64,000 bases of DNA, taken from NCBI GenBank assembly GCA_008360975.2, contig CM039211.1, forward strand, positions 20,246,943 to 20,310,942. The letters run 5' to 3'. Shown piece by piece: positions 24,601-36,669 of the stretch. Within the stretch, counting starts at the first letter, position 1. Each line of letters begins with the position of its first letter. Made by a program: the position numbers and the translations under genes. The DNA is from Lichenostomus cassidix. Taxonomy: Eukaryota; Chordata; Aves; Passeriformes; Meliphagidae. The notes below the pieces were generated by a model. It was not told the origin of the DNA. It did not search any database and saw only the letters and a program-made list of their open reading frames with translations.

Positions 24601-27119
24601 AAGGCGCCTCCTGAATGCTCCAGCTGTATCCTCAGTATGCCATATATACAGGCAAGAGGATTCACAGCACCTCAAGATACATAATCTGCCTCAATCCACA
24701 TCCACTCAACTGTACCCTACTACACCATTTCTTGGAGCCTGGACAGGAGAGAGTGCTGAGCAGGGGTAGGATCTAGCTCTTTGAGAGACACTCAGCCATC
24801 ATCATCATTTCTCCATGAACAGTCAGTGCCTGGACCTGCCAGCCTGTATCAGGTTGCACAGCACAGCAAACATCTGCCTTCACAGGTTTTTGCCACCTAA
24901 ACTCCTGTGCAAAAACATTGGTGCCAGGAGTGCACTTGCACTTCTTCCAGTCCTCCCAGTCAACACCACTTCTACAGTGCTGCCTCTGGACAAACCCCGA
25001 TACAGCAGCAGCTTGCTCCAAGAGAAATATATGCCAGTATAGCTTTTTCAGCCCTTCCTTGATGAATAGGCACATAGAAATTACCCAGGCACATGACTGG
25101 CTGGATGACAGCAAATGCTGGGGTACATACCAGTATCACAAAATGAAGTAATACTAGCTACCAAACGTATACCCCTGCTAACGTGTTGTCAGGGACAGCA
25201 CTGATGTTGAGGACCACAGAGACAATTCTGAAGTCTCTTCCTGGATGACACACCCACAGGAACCAGTACCCTCTCCTGAGCGGGCAAACCACGTCCTGGA
25301 GCTGCATGGACTGTGCTTCATCCTCTTCTGCTCCATGTAAACAGCCTTGGTTTTTGGGAAGGAGATGGGACACCTCTGCTTCTCCAGACAGCCTAGAGGA
25401 GGCAGCTGCTTAATCTGGTTGTGGCTCCTGCTGCACTAAGACACCCAAGTGGAATTTTACCTTGATGGAGGCAGGCACCTTCCCAGCCTAGCATGGCAGT
25501 ATGTACTTTTACGAAGTCTCTGTAGTGTTCAGGTAAAAGTCAAAGACACTAAAGCTCAATCCACACAGGTGTGCATGTCCAACCCTTTTGATCTCACCAG
25601 AAAACAGATACCTGGAGGATCTTGGGTATGTGAGGTAAATTTTTAGATAACTTAAAGCATGAAACCAGTGTCACTGCCTGTTTATGCAAATCAGAGTTCT
25701 AGGCATTGACTTTCTAAGTATGCCGCTGACAAAACTTAGCCAAATGTAGGATCAGAGCAACAGACACAACAAGCAAAATTATGGTCTTATCCCAACAACT
25801 AAAAAAAATGTTGTCCCACATAATAAAATGGATATTGGGTAAATCTTCCAAACATCAACAACTGGAAAATTTCTATTTTAAAACTTGAAGACTAATTAAC
25901 CTTATAAATATTAACCTTATAAATATTGGTTTCTCTGGGGGTGACACTACACCATATGAATGTCTAAGCATTTCTGAAAGTTTCAACTACTATGGCTAGA
26001 TCCAGATTTTAGTACTGAGCCAAATTAATTTAATTTTTAGAGATCTAAAGGTACTGCAACTGAACAACTGTTCAATCATTAGGTATGACATAATAAATAT
26101 TCTCTAAACATGAATCTTGATTCCTAAAAATTGTTCCAAGACCATCATGTTTTCTTCACCTCTACTCGGATGTGTTATTCACTACTTATTTGCCATGAAA
26201 GAGCTGTTTAATACTTTTAGTCCTGTGTGTCTCTCACCAAGTACAAGTGGGAGTTGTTTTCAGACCACCTGAGACAAAATCAGCCAGGCTTTTCAGAGTG
26301 TGAACTGAGCTGGATCCTGCCTGGACTGCCAAAACCGCATCTGACTGTGCCTGTCAGCTAGCTGGTTCAGCCAGCAACAACCTCTTTTAGGACAGGGCAA
26401 CAAAAACCGGAGTGGAAGCACATCATCTGCTAACACAGAAGGAACTGGGCAAGACTTAAGCTGACCCAGGTGGCACATTTGCACAGAGCAGGTACTGCAT
26501 CCAACCCATGCCTTGAACTGCTGGTTGCCACCAAGTGATTCCCAGCATGTGGACCTTATTTGACCATTCATCCAATGGCTTCCAACAGTGATCACTGCCA
26601 CTGGCACAACAGCCAGGTCCACTTAGGCAAGTGGCCAGAGACAGCTCCCATGTGAGCAGCTGGGAAAACACCTTTGTAACACCACAGATCTCAACATCTC
26701 TTGAAAAAAAAGACTTCAAAACAGCACATATTTTGTAGAAACTCACTTGGTCTGTGAAGAGGTGGGTGGGTATGTTTCTTGGAAGAAAGTAATCAAAATA
26801 CTTCAAGGACTTCAAATATATCGAAATAATTAATTCCATGAACTGATTGTATTTGTTGTTCTAGATAAATCAGCATGTCAGCTGTTTCTGATCTACATTC
26901 CTATAATCAGTCAGGAAGTGGGAGGCTGCTCTTCCTTCTTCCACTGTAATCTGTAGCGCTGCAAAAAAAAAGGAGGAACTGAGACGTCAGTCCGCTATCT
27001 TTATATTATTGTGCCAGTATATTAGCAACCACAGGAACTCAGTGATCCTCAGGACAAACTTCTTTTGTTTTAGCTGAGTATTTCTAGTTTCCTCAAATAG
27101 ATCTGTTTGTTTCTCTTTT

Positions 27120-27335
27120 GGCATATATATGTATGTATATATGCACCCAGAATATACACACTGATAGATAGATATACACTGATAGACATAATTATATTTA
27201 GTATACCAAAAGAATATATACAGATATTTAGAGAGTGAATATATTTAGAGTGTACATAAATATATATACTCAAATGGCAAGATATATAGTGCCTATACAC
27301 CACAAATATAGACTATACACTATATATAAGTACTT
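27120..27335 (+). repeat. AT-rich tract with TATA and GATA runs
   Basis: Many short ATATATAT, GTATGTAT and GATAGATA runs. Low-complexity sequence without a recognisable element. Confidence 0.7.
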
Positions 27336-27950
27336 TACCTACATACAGTATTCACCTTCCCACCCTTTTGCTCTCTTTGCATTGATTTATAGTGCATTTT
27401 TCCATGTGGAAATGCATATTTTGTAAAAGGTTGAGGATCAAAGCTAAAAAAGCTAAAATGTAGCTTGTGTAAAAGCAGACATCTACCTCAGTTACCCAAG
27501 GTAAGGTAAGACTTTCAATAATATTGCTGTATGGTCAATAAAACAAGATACAAGAGATAGTGGGGGTGATATAGAGTAAATTGGAATTCCCCTTTGAATG
27601 TGTGTATCTCCTAACTACATAAGGAAAGTAAAACTGAGGATGCTTACATTACAGGAAATTCAGTATCATGCTTAAAAACAGGTAAGCAAAAGTTCTTTAC
27701 CATCTGTCTTTTTCTGAAAGGTAAAATATACCTAGGATAGAATGAGCTTCCTTATGTTGGTGCTGAGTTTTCCAAGGAGGACTGGTTATTTGGAATTAAA
27801 ACAGTCCCACTATGTGCTACTCTGGAAAACTCAGGCTGAATTTTATTAGTATCACTTTCAGTTTATACAAAAATTATTCCTAATCAGATTCAGTAATTTC
27901 ATTAATAATTTAACGGCTTAATGACATTCATAACCTATATTATTGAAATG

Positions 27951-28463
27951 TGTTGTAACACGGTCCGGGAGGGTGGCACAGGCCGGCTCCCCCCCGGGCC
28001 GGGGTCCCTGGTCCGTGTAATCCCACCGGATCTGGGGCGAGCAGCCCCCGAGGTTCTGCCGCATGGTGTGAGTCTTCCAACCACGTCAATTCAAGCAGGA
28101 ATATAGCGAGACTAGGAAAGAACTGGACTCCATCTCTGTTCTGGCAGATTGGCTTATTTGGGGTAACGGAGAAAAGGGGGTTGCAGGGAAGGAGAAGGGG
28201 GGAGGAAAGGCAGGAATGGGATAAGGGCTGCCAGCCCAGAGATACAGACCTCGAGCTGTTCCGGACATTGACTTATAAAGGGAAAGGAAGGGGAGGGACT
28301 GTCTCCCCTAGAGCCAGTCCCGGGGAGTCTGAAGGGAAGACAGGCACAGGGAACCCACCAATAGATTTTGGGGTACAGCAGAGCATATTTCAAAATGAAC
28401 CAATGGTACACCGAGTGGGGAAACAAAGGGAGCACATGGAGATCTGAATATTGCATTACTACA
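27951..28463 (-). mobile_element. Solo LTR of a class-II-like endogenous retrovirus
   Basis: On the + strand the block begins TGTTGTAACA and ends TTACTACA, giving imperfect inverted termini of the TG...CA type. It is flanked by the perfect 6-bp duplication GAAATG at 27945-27950 and 28464-28469. Length is 513 bp, sharply more GC-rich than its surroundings. Read on the minus strand, it has inverted CCAAT boxes in the first 110 bp, a TATA-like TTTATAAG near 28275 and an AATAAG polyadenylation-like signal near 28155, giving plausible U3-R-U5 order. The 6-bp target duplication is typical of class II (ERVK-like) elements. No internal viral genes are present. Confidence 0.85.
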
Positions 28464-30242
28464 GAAATGAGATGCTTGAAGCCCTGTTTTTTTATATATG
28501 CAACATTAGATTAACCAAAGCAAATAAAATATATTGTAAGATACAACATAAAATTGATAAATAGATTATTAGAAAGCCACACACTCTTCTCTGTCACTAA
28601 ATTTGAAGTTTATGCAGGTCAAGCATTTAAAAAATACCTTCTAAGATATCAATTTAATTTCAATGGTTTGTTACTGAATTTCCCATCTCTTTATCTTCTT
28701 CACTGTCTTATGACTGCATCCTTCTCTAAGCACTTGAGTTCTTGAAGATTTTTTCTTATGAAAAATCTGCAAATGGGTTTATTAACTTATTTAGACAGTA
28801 TGTTGATTGCTTTCTCAATGCTCTTGATAGATTAATCTTTTTTTTAATACTCTTTCTTTAGCATCTGTTATCACTTGAAGTACAAGCTTAAAATAGATCT
28901 TCCAAAGCCCAAATTTACACCTCTGGAGGATAAAATTAGCCAGAGCATAGTGAAATAAAATTGTCAAAGGCGAATTATGTTGCAAAGCCAGATTTTTGCT
29001 TAACATGTCTGAAAATATCTTAAGGAAAAGCAAATATGTATATTAGATACTAAATCAGCTCGAATGGCAACAGCGCCAGACTCTCTTACATTGTTCAGTG
29101 GATGTTTGCAAGCTTTCCTGTTCCATATTGGGAAAGCCATAATTAACATTACATTGATAAACTAATTGTTATAACAGCCAGAGACAGTGCTATTTGGTGG
29201 AAATCTATTACGTTAGAAGTTTTTCATTTTTCCTACTTATCTTTTGCCTGGTCTGGCTATAATTCAGACGGATGCCCCAAGTCAGTTTACAGCAAAATTG
29301 TAAATGATGCAAATTACAGCTGCATTTGGGCTGTGAAACTTTGAAATAAAGCAAAATCTGGTTCATGCATATCCACAGTGCAATTTTCAATGAAAAATTG
29401 CTTTCATATGCCTTTATCTTGTATGTCCACAAACTGGAACAAAAAAAATCACCATGGACTGGAGGCTATACTCTGAAAAAAATGACTGGAGATATTTGAA
29501 ACAAAATTTCTGGTGCCTAGCTCTCATAATCAATGCAAATGCAAATGCAAACACTTTGTGAGCTATATCTAAGTTGGGGGGTATTTTTCATTTTCTTTCT
29601 TTTTGGTGCTCTGGTTCTTTTAAAGCAGCAGCAGACATGTACCAGTCTGTCTGGAGTGAAGCGAGGAAGTTTTTTTCTCAGGCTAATTTTAGCCTGAGTA
29701 TTATTAATAGTATTTTGTCTCAGGTTATTTCTACAGTCACTTTATAATTTTTATTATGATAAATACTATAATCAGCCAGAAAGCCACATTTAAGATTAAG
29801 GTTCATTAACTTAGAGAGTTTATAATTCAGGATATGTGGATATGTGCATATGTTTTGCAGAATGAGATTTTCTCACCTAATCACAGTTGTTCTAAAGTCA
29901 AGCACCTACCTAAGTATAAGCATCGTCTCTTGGCAGCGGAAATAGTCTCTCATCAGTCAATCCCTCCTAGCGTAAGAGTTAAAGATGGATAGGATGCCTG
30001 AGAAAGCATCTATTTTTTTTCATTGTCTCCTCCCATAGACCAAACTAAGCTAAATAGATGCAGCGTTTTAGCCAGCTAAAGTTTAGAAGTGTAAACTGTA
30101 TCCAAAATGCATATGAAGAACATAAGGGAGAACTGAAGTGCATGATTTTGGAACAAAGTGTTGGATATGCATGTTCTTAAAATTCTGAAAGTGGTATCAG
30201 AAAGCATATTTCCATTCTCTTAATTTTTGCTTTAAAATCTAG

Positions 30243-30453
30243 GTGAATTACTTCAAATCAATGGCACTCAGCAAGCTGAGAGGGACAAACTATTTAGAAG
30301 CACTGAACACCTGTATAAGACCAGATGCATCACCTCCCTCATTTTGTACGAGTAGTTGCAGCAAGAGATCTGCTGGAAGACAAAAAACTGACCTTCCACA
30401 ATCTCTTTGGAGACCCTCATGGCAAGCCCCTAGCAATGGCTTCAAAGTCATGA
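30243..30453 (+). pseudogene. Possible decayed coding fragment
   Basis: After an acceptor-like TTTAAAATCTAG, one frame (from 30245) reads ELLQINGTQQAERDKLFRST and on to about 30319. A shifted frame from 30319 continues DQMHHLPHFVRVVAARDLLE, then 24 more residues ending MASKS and TGA at 30451. The two look like one protein-like stretch with a frameshift. A third frame is also open for 85 codons, which weakens the case. I do not recognise the family. Confidence 0.25.
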
Positions 30454-30957
30454 GAACACACAAAATACATTTTGTCGCTTTTGGACCTCTAGAGGAGTGA
30501 AGAGTCAAGAGCTTTGTCGGGTGATCAAAGTATTCTGAATTTATTATTTATTTTAGCAACTACATAGACTTCAACAGGCCGTTTGGATTGGACCAGTTCA
30601 AAACCTCCCCTCAGGCCAACTGTCCAGGCTTGAACCGCCTATCTTCCAAAAGACCGTTTCAATAACACAAAAACTTAATCTTTACTTATAAAACATGGGA
30701 AGAAAAAGAGAAAAGTTCCCATGGGAAAGAATCTGTGTTGCCACAACATTGTGTCCAGTGGCTGGAATATAAATAACAAACATTGCTCCTCATCTACCAC
30801 AAAAGACTAGTTGCAATGTCCCCCTTGCTTTCTATACATATTTTACAAGTTAATGAATTAACCAGCACTATAGTTTAATGTTTTGAGAATGCAGAGAATT
30901 TTGAGAATTATTTTTCTTTTGGAAAAATACTGTGATCAGTAAAACTTGCATATGATC

Positions 30958-31240
30958 CTACGGTAATGACTGAAAACTCTCAGTCACCTTGTAGTAGATC
31001 AAGGCCCCCATTACTGCGATCCCACAGCACAGGAGTAGGCTGGTGTATATGATTATCACAGCCTCTGCTGTGTGCCAAGAGAGCAGGGAAATAAGATTCC
31101 TTCCCACAGGCTGTAAACTTGACAGACCAATACAGTTCTCCTGAGGTTCATAGTGGTGAACTGGAGAGGTTATTACACTGGCTTTTGCTGCATATCACTT
31201 TCATTTTCTTCCATGCTCCCACCATCTCTGCCCTTAGACT
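30958..31240 (-). pseudogene. Possible relic of a single-pass membrane protein gene
   Basis: On the minus strand a frame is open for 78 codons (31194 down to 30961) and stops at TAG (30958-30960). It contains SWHTAEAVIIIYTSLLLCCG followed by IAVMGALIYYKVTES: a convincing ~24-residue membrane helix with a charged stop-transfer side and a short tail. It has no ATG of its own. A neighbouring frame upstream reads MEENESDMQQKPV and would join it after one frameshift near 31178. The family is unknown; it could be a decayed cellular gene or the end of an old retroviral envelope. Confidence 0.3.
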
Positions 31241-31576
31241 TCTGCCATGATTCTCCATAAAAGAAAAAATATGCAAAAAGCTTCCACTTCAGTCACATTC
31301 CCCCCTACTTCCTCCTCAAATCTTCTAAGCTAAGATTAGCTCGGGAATTGTAATGCTCTGAAAGAGAAAGACAGTATAGACTTTCTTCATCTACCAAGTG
31401 ATAGCACAAAACTATTTTGAATTCTCATCTTAATAAGTCCTACATGAGATGGAGAGACTACTGCTGGCTGATAGGCATACAATGACATGTAGATCTGGTT
31501 ACAGGAATTTTTTCACAAAGTGCATGCTTTCAGGATTTTTTTTTAATTTCTCTACAAATGCACACTTGGAAATAAA

Positions 31577-31624
31577 TTGTTTGCTTGTTTGTTGTTGGTT
31601 TTGGTTTGGTTTGGTTTTTTTCCC
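31577..31624 (+). repeat. (GGTTT)n T/G-rich tract
   Basis: GTTTGTTG passes into three to four GGTTT units and a T-run. Confidence 0.75.
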
Positions 31625-32587
31625 CTGAAACTGTTTTAATTATGATTCTGACTGTAAAGTTCTCAAAGGATTAAATTTTTCCTGGACAAATTAGATTAAA
31701 TTGAATGTCAATGTTACATTCATCACTGGTGAAGCAGTGATGGTTAGAGTTAGGAAGCACTGAACATTTTGTAATATAGTACCAGAAACTCTCTGCAGAA
31801 AAAAGAGGATCACCTCTGACCCTGTCTCCCATCTGAGGAAAACAATCCACAGTTTAAGAAACATGGAATCCATTAAAGAAAAATTCCAAAGATCAAGAAA
31901 AATTGCATAGATCAAGGCCCCTCTTACATGAAATCTTTTCTCTAACTGGAGGAATTTTCCAGTGGTAATTTTTGATGTGCCACACAGGGATAGCACCAAC
32001 TGATACTGCACACTGACTTGTCTCTAACACTGCACTGAAGGTCCAGTCTCCTTTACTCACTGTTCTCTTTTTCTAGTGCCATCCAGTTTTGGATGAAAGA
32101 ATAAAGACAATTCACAACATTAATACAAACAGATAGCTCTAAAAGTGGACCAAAGATCATTCACTGAAATTAATACAAATATAATTTGGACAACAGCTAA
32201 GTTTGTATGTGAATCTTTGAATAGATTGATAGCTTCTAACGTTCTTATCTCTAACCAAAAGTCCTAGCAAGTCAGAGAATAGTCAAAATTGTATGTTGAT
32301 TTTAGTAATTTGACATAAAAAATCCTGTAACAATTTATCCCTGATAAAATGAGCCAAAACTGATTAATAAAATGCTGCAAATGATCATCCCTTACATGGT
32401 ACAAGTTGCACACCTTACATGATTTTGTTATGTTCTCTGAAAGCAGGAAAAGTGGTCAAGACAGTTATAGACAGTTTATAGTTATAGAAATGTATGAAAT
32501 TGACTTAGTCATGGACCATATGCCTGAAATCACATGACACAAAAATTTTACTGGGCTGCAGTTGAACAAATGAAATTAGGTCAGGCA

Positions 32588-32728
32588 GATGAGTTAGCTC
32601 AGTTGGTCAGAGCATGGTGCTAATAAGACCAAGGGTATGGGTTCAATACCCATACAGGCCATTTGCTTAGGAGATGGACTTGGTGATCCTTGTGGGTCCC
32701 TTCCAACTCACAACATGTTGTGAATCTG
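32588..32728 (+). mobile_element. tRNA-Ile-derived SINE with CR1 tail (TguSINE1-like)
   Basis: Positions 32588-32661 align base for base with tRNA-Ile(AAU). The D-arm AGTTAGCTCAGTTGGTCAGA holds the A box, the anticodon arm is GGTGCTAATAAGACC, and the T-arm GGGTTCAATACCC holds the B box, ending GGCCA. The acceptor stem does not pair (5' GATGAGT against 3' ACAGGCC), so it is not a working tRNA. A CR1-type 3' end follows directly (GGACTTGGTGATCC, GGGTCCCTTCCAACTCA). tRNA-Ile heads joined to CR1-X tails are the described architecture of TguSINE1 in passerines. Diverged, so probably an old copy. Confidence 0.85.
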
Positions 32729-35580
32729 CTGTAAAACAATTACTTGGCACTTAGGAACCCCTAGTTCCCTTTAATGTGATTAAGACTGCTTCTCTGTGTG
32801 GATAAAAGCAGATGGTTGAAGAAGCATTAACTTCAGGCAAGTGAATATGAATGTTTTCCAATGTTGTCCCACCTCCATCCATTCTGAGTCTTTTTAGACA
32901 CATGTCTTCTGTTCTGGCAAGGGATGTCTCAGGTTTGCCACCTGCTAGTAACATCCTGGTATTTGTTTCCAGCATGATTCCTGTATTGGAGTACAACCCA
33001 TGAGATCTGACAGTCATCAGGGAGCAAGTGTCTGAAGCCCAAGGCAAATCAGGATATGTCAGAGACTACTGTGTCTTTCATCAAATTGCAATGACCTGGA
33101 TTATCTAAGATTAGCAGTGCAAAATAAAACCAAAGCTATGCTGGGAGACATTCTCTCTCTTTAAAGCACAAACTGTGGAGGAAAATCCAAATAGCAGCTC
33201 AGTGTATATCACAGTAACCAAAGTTTCTTGTTTGGTTATCACCTGCTCTTAGTGCTTAAGAAGATGGAAAAAAGTACTTCTACATCATTTTACTATTGTA
33301 ACAAGGTAAACGTACCCAGCTAATGTTAGTAGAATTCTATATTTAAGTGTAGTGGAACATTAGATGAACTAGGCAACAGAAATTTCCATTCCATTATTTG
33401 TTGGAGGGCAGGGCTTGCCACTACTCCAAAGACAACTGAAATATCTTACTGATGAAATAACAGGTTTCTTTCACATATATTAAAAATATTTTTCTGTAAT
33501 AAATGAGAACACTGACTGGAAAACAAAGGTGACAGAAAAAGATTTTTTTTTAAGATACATAATTACATTCTCAGATGGAAAGACAGCACGTATTTCACAA
33601 AAGAGCATTCATCATGATCAATGTAAAGTTTATTTGTCTGAAAGGATGAGTGGACACATGAACCAAATGCACAGATTTGGTAAATACTTCTGTTTTGTAA
33701 TTTTTCTTAGGAAGGCTGATTCACTGAAAGTCTTTATTGCTTTGTGCAAGTGCAGTCACTACACATTAGTACAATGCTCCTTTTAAAATAATTTATAAAT
33801 GGGAAAAATAAAGTCTAAAAAATGCATTTCCACTAATTCTAAGTAGTCTGGTGTTTGTTGTTCTGCCACTGTACATAGCCATTTTCTTGTAATATCTCTC
33901 AGTGAGGAAACGTTCCTTCAGTACTTCTTAAACATTTATCTGTTATGACTGTTTCATAAGAAAGCTAATGAAAAGTTATATGTGAATCTATTGTAGAGTA
34001 GGTAAAAACCAGTTAGAAAACAAAGTCAAAAGTTGCTTTTCAATGTTTACAATTTTAATGGAAGTATTAATTGAATGAAAGATGAATGAAGTGGTCTACC
34101 AGAGTCCTGATATGATTTAATATTCTTGTCAGTAAAGAAAGGGGAGAATGCATAATGTATTTTTAAGTGATATTGAAAGCTGTATCTTAGCAAAAGAATT
34201 CAAAATCATCAAAACAAGCTGGAGGAAATGTTGGTAAAAACAAAGACAATATTCAATAGGAAGGGATTTTATCCAGTCCAACTAAATCACACATACAAAA
34301 TGAGGCTAATATCTGTCCTGAATACGGTCACAAAATGAACAAGTCCATGTGTCATACTGCTGCAAAATCATGCTTCATGTAAGGATGTTTAACTGGTAGG
34401 ATAGTGGCAGAATTTGTTTTCTGACCCCAGAGAGCAAAGCATTAAAGCAGTTTGTCTGCAGAGGTTTTGGAATCTTGATCACTGGAGTTGTTGAAGAAAA
34501 CGTTTGACAAACATTGTCTGGCAAACAGACTAGATAATATCCTGTCCCTCCCTGCAGTTCCAAACCACACAGGCTGACCTTGAGCTTGTATAACTCACTA
34601 TCACTCTTTCTTCCAAAACAGCTACTTCTAAGTCACGAGTCATGATTTTCTTTCAGTTTCATTGATATTTCAGTAACCAAAATAACACGGTATTACAGTG
34701 GCTATTGCACGAGTACAATCCTAAAATAGAGTCAGTGAAGTAAGACTCTCTGAAAATTGGACATATTCAATAGTAAACCTTGATTCAATTCCTTACAGCA
34801 CATCCACCTTTGTTTTGAATCTAATTTAATAGTTTTTTGACTAATGGGCAGAAGGTAGTAAATGGTATATTGCCTAAATCCTGATAATTTCTTGTAACTA
34901 TTTCAAGGCTTCATCACCTCGGTGACCTGAACTAGGGAAATGGCATAGAGCCCTAATACTCTTGCACTGTTCATTATAAAAGCAATTTAAAATCAACAAG
35001 AATGAACTCCTAGAGAAACCTGATTCTGCATGAACAAAGGAAGCTTTTCATTGTGTAACAGCTCCCAAGAGTGTTTATGCAGAACATATTTTTGATTTCC
35101 ATATCTTCTCTTAAGTGCTGGATTACAAAGGCTTGCAGAGCCAACAGATGCTGTGGGCAGAAGCAGAAGTGATAAGGTGACAGTTTAATGCAGCAGGTGT
35201 ATTTACTCGGAGGAGCAACTGCCTGGTGGGCCAAACCCAGAAATTACCACTTTTGGAGGGTTCTCAATAGCTCCCAAGGCTAATCAAGAAAATATGGGAC
35301 CTGACAAGGGCCAATAAAGGGAAAGGAATTGACACAGCAGAGAAGGAAAGAAATAAAAACCCACTTCTAAAAAAGGGTGGGTGTAAGGGTAGTACCATGA
35401 TATTGGGGCTTCCTGCCTAGGTGACAAAACTGTTGAAATGTTAGGTATTCTATCTAGCAAAACCCCCTGAAATCCCAGTGATCTCAATTAGGGAATCCAA
35501 ATCTGTAAATGCTTTAGGTTTAAATTTTTCCTCCTCTGCTCCATTCCTGTGTAATGGGCATCATAGCCCGAAGAAAAAGT

Positions 35581-35630
35581 TTATCAGTGACTGTGAAACA
35601 CTTCAATTTGTGTTTCACAGGCACTGATGA
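35581..35630. other. Near-perfect 21-bp inverted repeat (hairpin)
   Basis: Arms 35581-35601 and 35610-35630 pair at 19 of 21 positions, with a perfect inner 11 bp (CTGTGAAACAC/GTGTTTCACAG), around an 8-nt loop. It could be a structured RNA, a palindromic element or chance. The stem is shorter than that of a usual animal pri-miRNA. Confidence 0.5.
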
Positions 35631-36526
35631 GAGAAATGCATGTGAGAAGAGAAATCCTTTTGTCTGCAAAGTAGGCTTGAGAGTGCATATAATAAATGAA
35701 GTGCGGAGCTGTTAGGAAACGAGGAAAAACAGTGTACCTGCGTAGTAAATACTCTTTGGGAAGAGGGCTATTGTAGAACATCATCACATAACCAGATAAC
35801 AAAGCAGGCACATGCTGTATACACAAGCTCCACAAGTAAACTTAGCTTTGGTACTACCACTTTCTTCTACTGTTCATGTTCTTGGCTTTGCAGACTAATT
35901 CAAATCCATCTCACACAGCATTACAGAGGTGGATTTACTGGGAGCAAAGGAAGATGTGGCTGCAGTTTCCACTAGGATACATGGGTAGCTTCCTCTTCTG
36001 CGTCTTCGATTTCAACTTAGTAGCATGAGGTAGAGTTGACTGCTCTTATGTATTTGTTGAATGACATGCATATTAATACCCACACTAACAAGGACAAGAC
36101 TTGGCTTTAAACTGGGGTTTTGCCTTTTTCAGGAACACATCACATCTCACATGTGATTGGCTTTTAGCAGTCGCTCTAATTTTTCCTGCAGCATGAGTTC
36201 TTTTTCAATTTATTTCCTTGATTGCTTTTCTCTGATTTGGGTTATTTTTCCACACAGATTTATTAATCCAGTTGTTCAACCTTGACTCTCAATGAATTCA
36301 AAATCCAGGTCCTACAGTTATCTATGTGGTTTTCCTTGATCCGTCTGACAGCAAAAAAACCCTGCTGTAGATTTCTGTGGCCACAGATCTCTTTAGTGTG
36401 ACTATAATTACAATGTTACCTTGAATCAGAGAAGCTGAATTTCTCACATACCTTTCTTAAAGAGTGACAATAACCAACCAAGCTATCTTAGAGAGGGAAT
36501 TCTGCGCCTTTACTAGGGAAGGGTAA

Positions 36527-36556
36527 GGGGATGTGGGGATGGGGAAGGGGCTGGGG
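36527..36556 (+). other. G-quadruplex-prone G tract
   Basis: Five GGGG runs are separated by loops of 4, 2, 2 and 2 bases, an ideal intramolecular quadruplex pattern. More GGG/GGGG runs continue to about 36640. It marks the left edge of the GC-rich promoter region, about 540 bp before the SNX2 ATG. Confidence 0.7.
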
Positions 36557-36669
36557 AATAAGTTTGGAAAGGGCTGTGAAGGGGTGGGGAGGGGTTTGAG
36601 AAAGGGCTGGGGATGTGACACGGGCTGGGGAAGGGGCTGAGGCAGACGCTGTGGCTCTGGGAGGGCTGA

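Larger units (their letters stand above)
14936..27944. other. Intergenic
   Basis: No gene supported. It has an A-rich tract (16798), a short CR1-like tail (21630), a hairpin with repeated ATCAAAG (23203-23243), low-complexity sequence (27120), and GC-richer stretches at 24600-25450 and 26280-26680 that look like old unidentified repeats or relics. The longest frame (15925-16458) is discussed under rejected items. Confidence 0.6.
28470..36480. other. Intergenic, SNX2-proximal
   Basis: AT-rich sequence holding the two possible coding relics (30243-30453 and 30958-31240), the SINE (32588) and the hairpin (35581). No intact gene is seen between the solo LTR and the SNX2 promoter. Confidence 0.65.

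Noticed and set aside
24773..25373. Adjacent minus-strand open frames of 113 and 71 codons
   Set aside because: No recognisable protein, and overlapping frames on the other strand are equally open. Probably an old unidentified repeat.
26293..26839. Overlapping minus-strand frames of 109 and 127 codons
   Set aside because: They use different frames of the same DNA, have no motifs and cross an A-run. No splice or homology support.
32588..32661. Functional tRNA-Ile gene
   Set aside because: The acceptor stem is unpaired at most positions and a CR1 tail follows directly, so it is a SINE head.
1..36480. Terminal exons of SNCAIP, the expected upstream neighbour
   Set aside because: I looked for its characteristic C-terminal sequence and recognised none; the gene probably ends to the left of the window.
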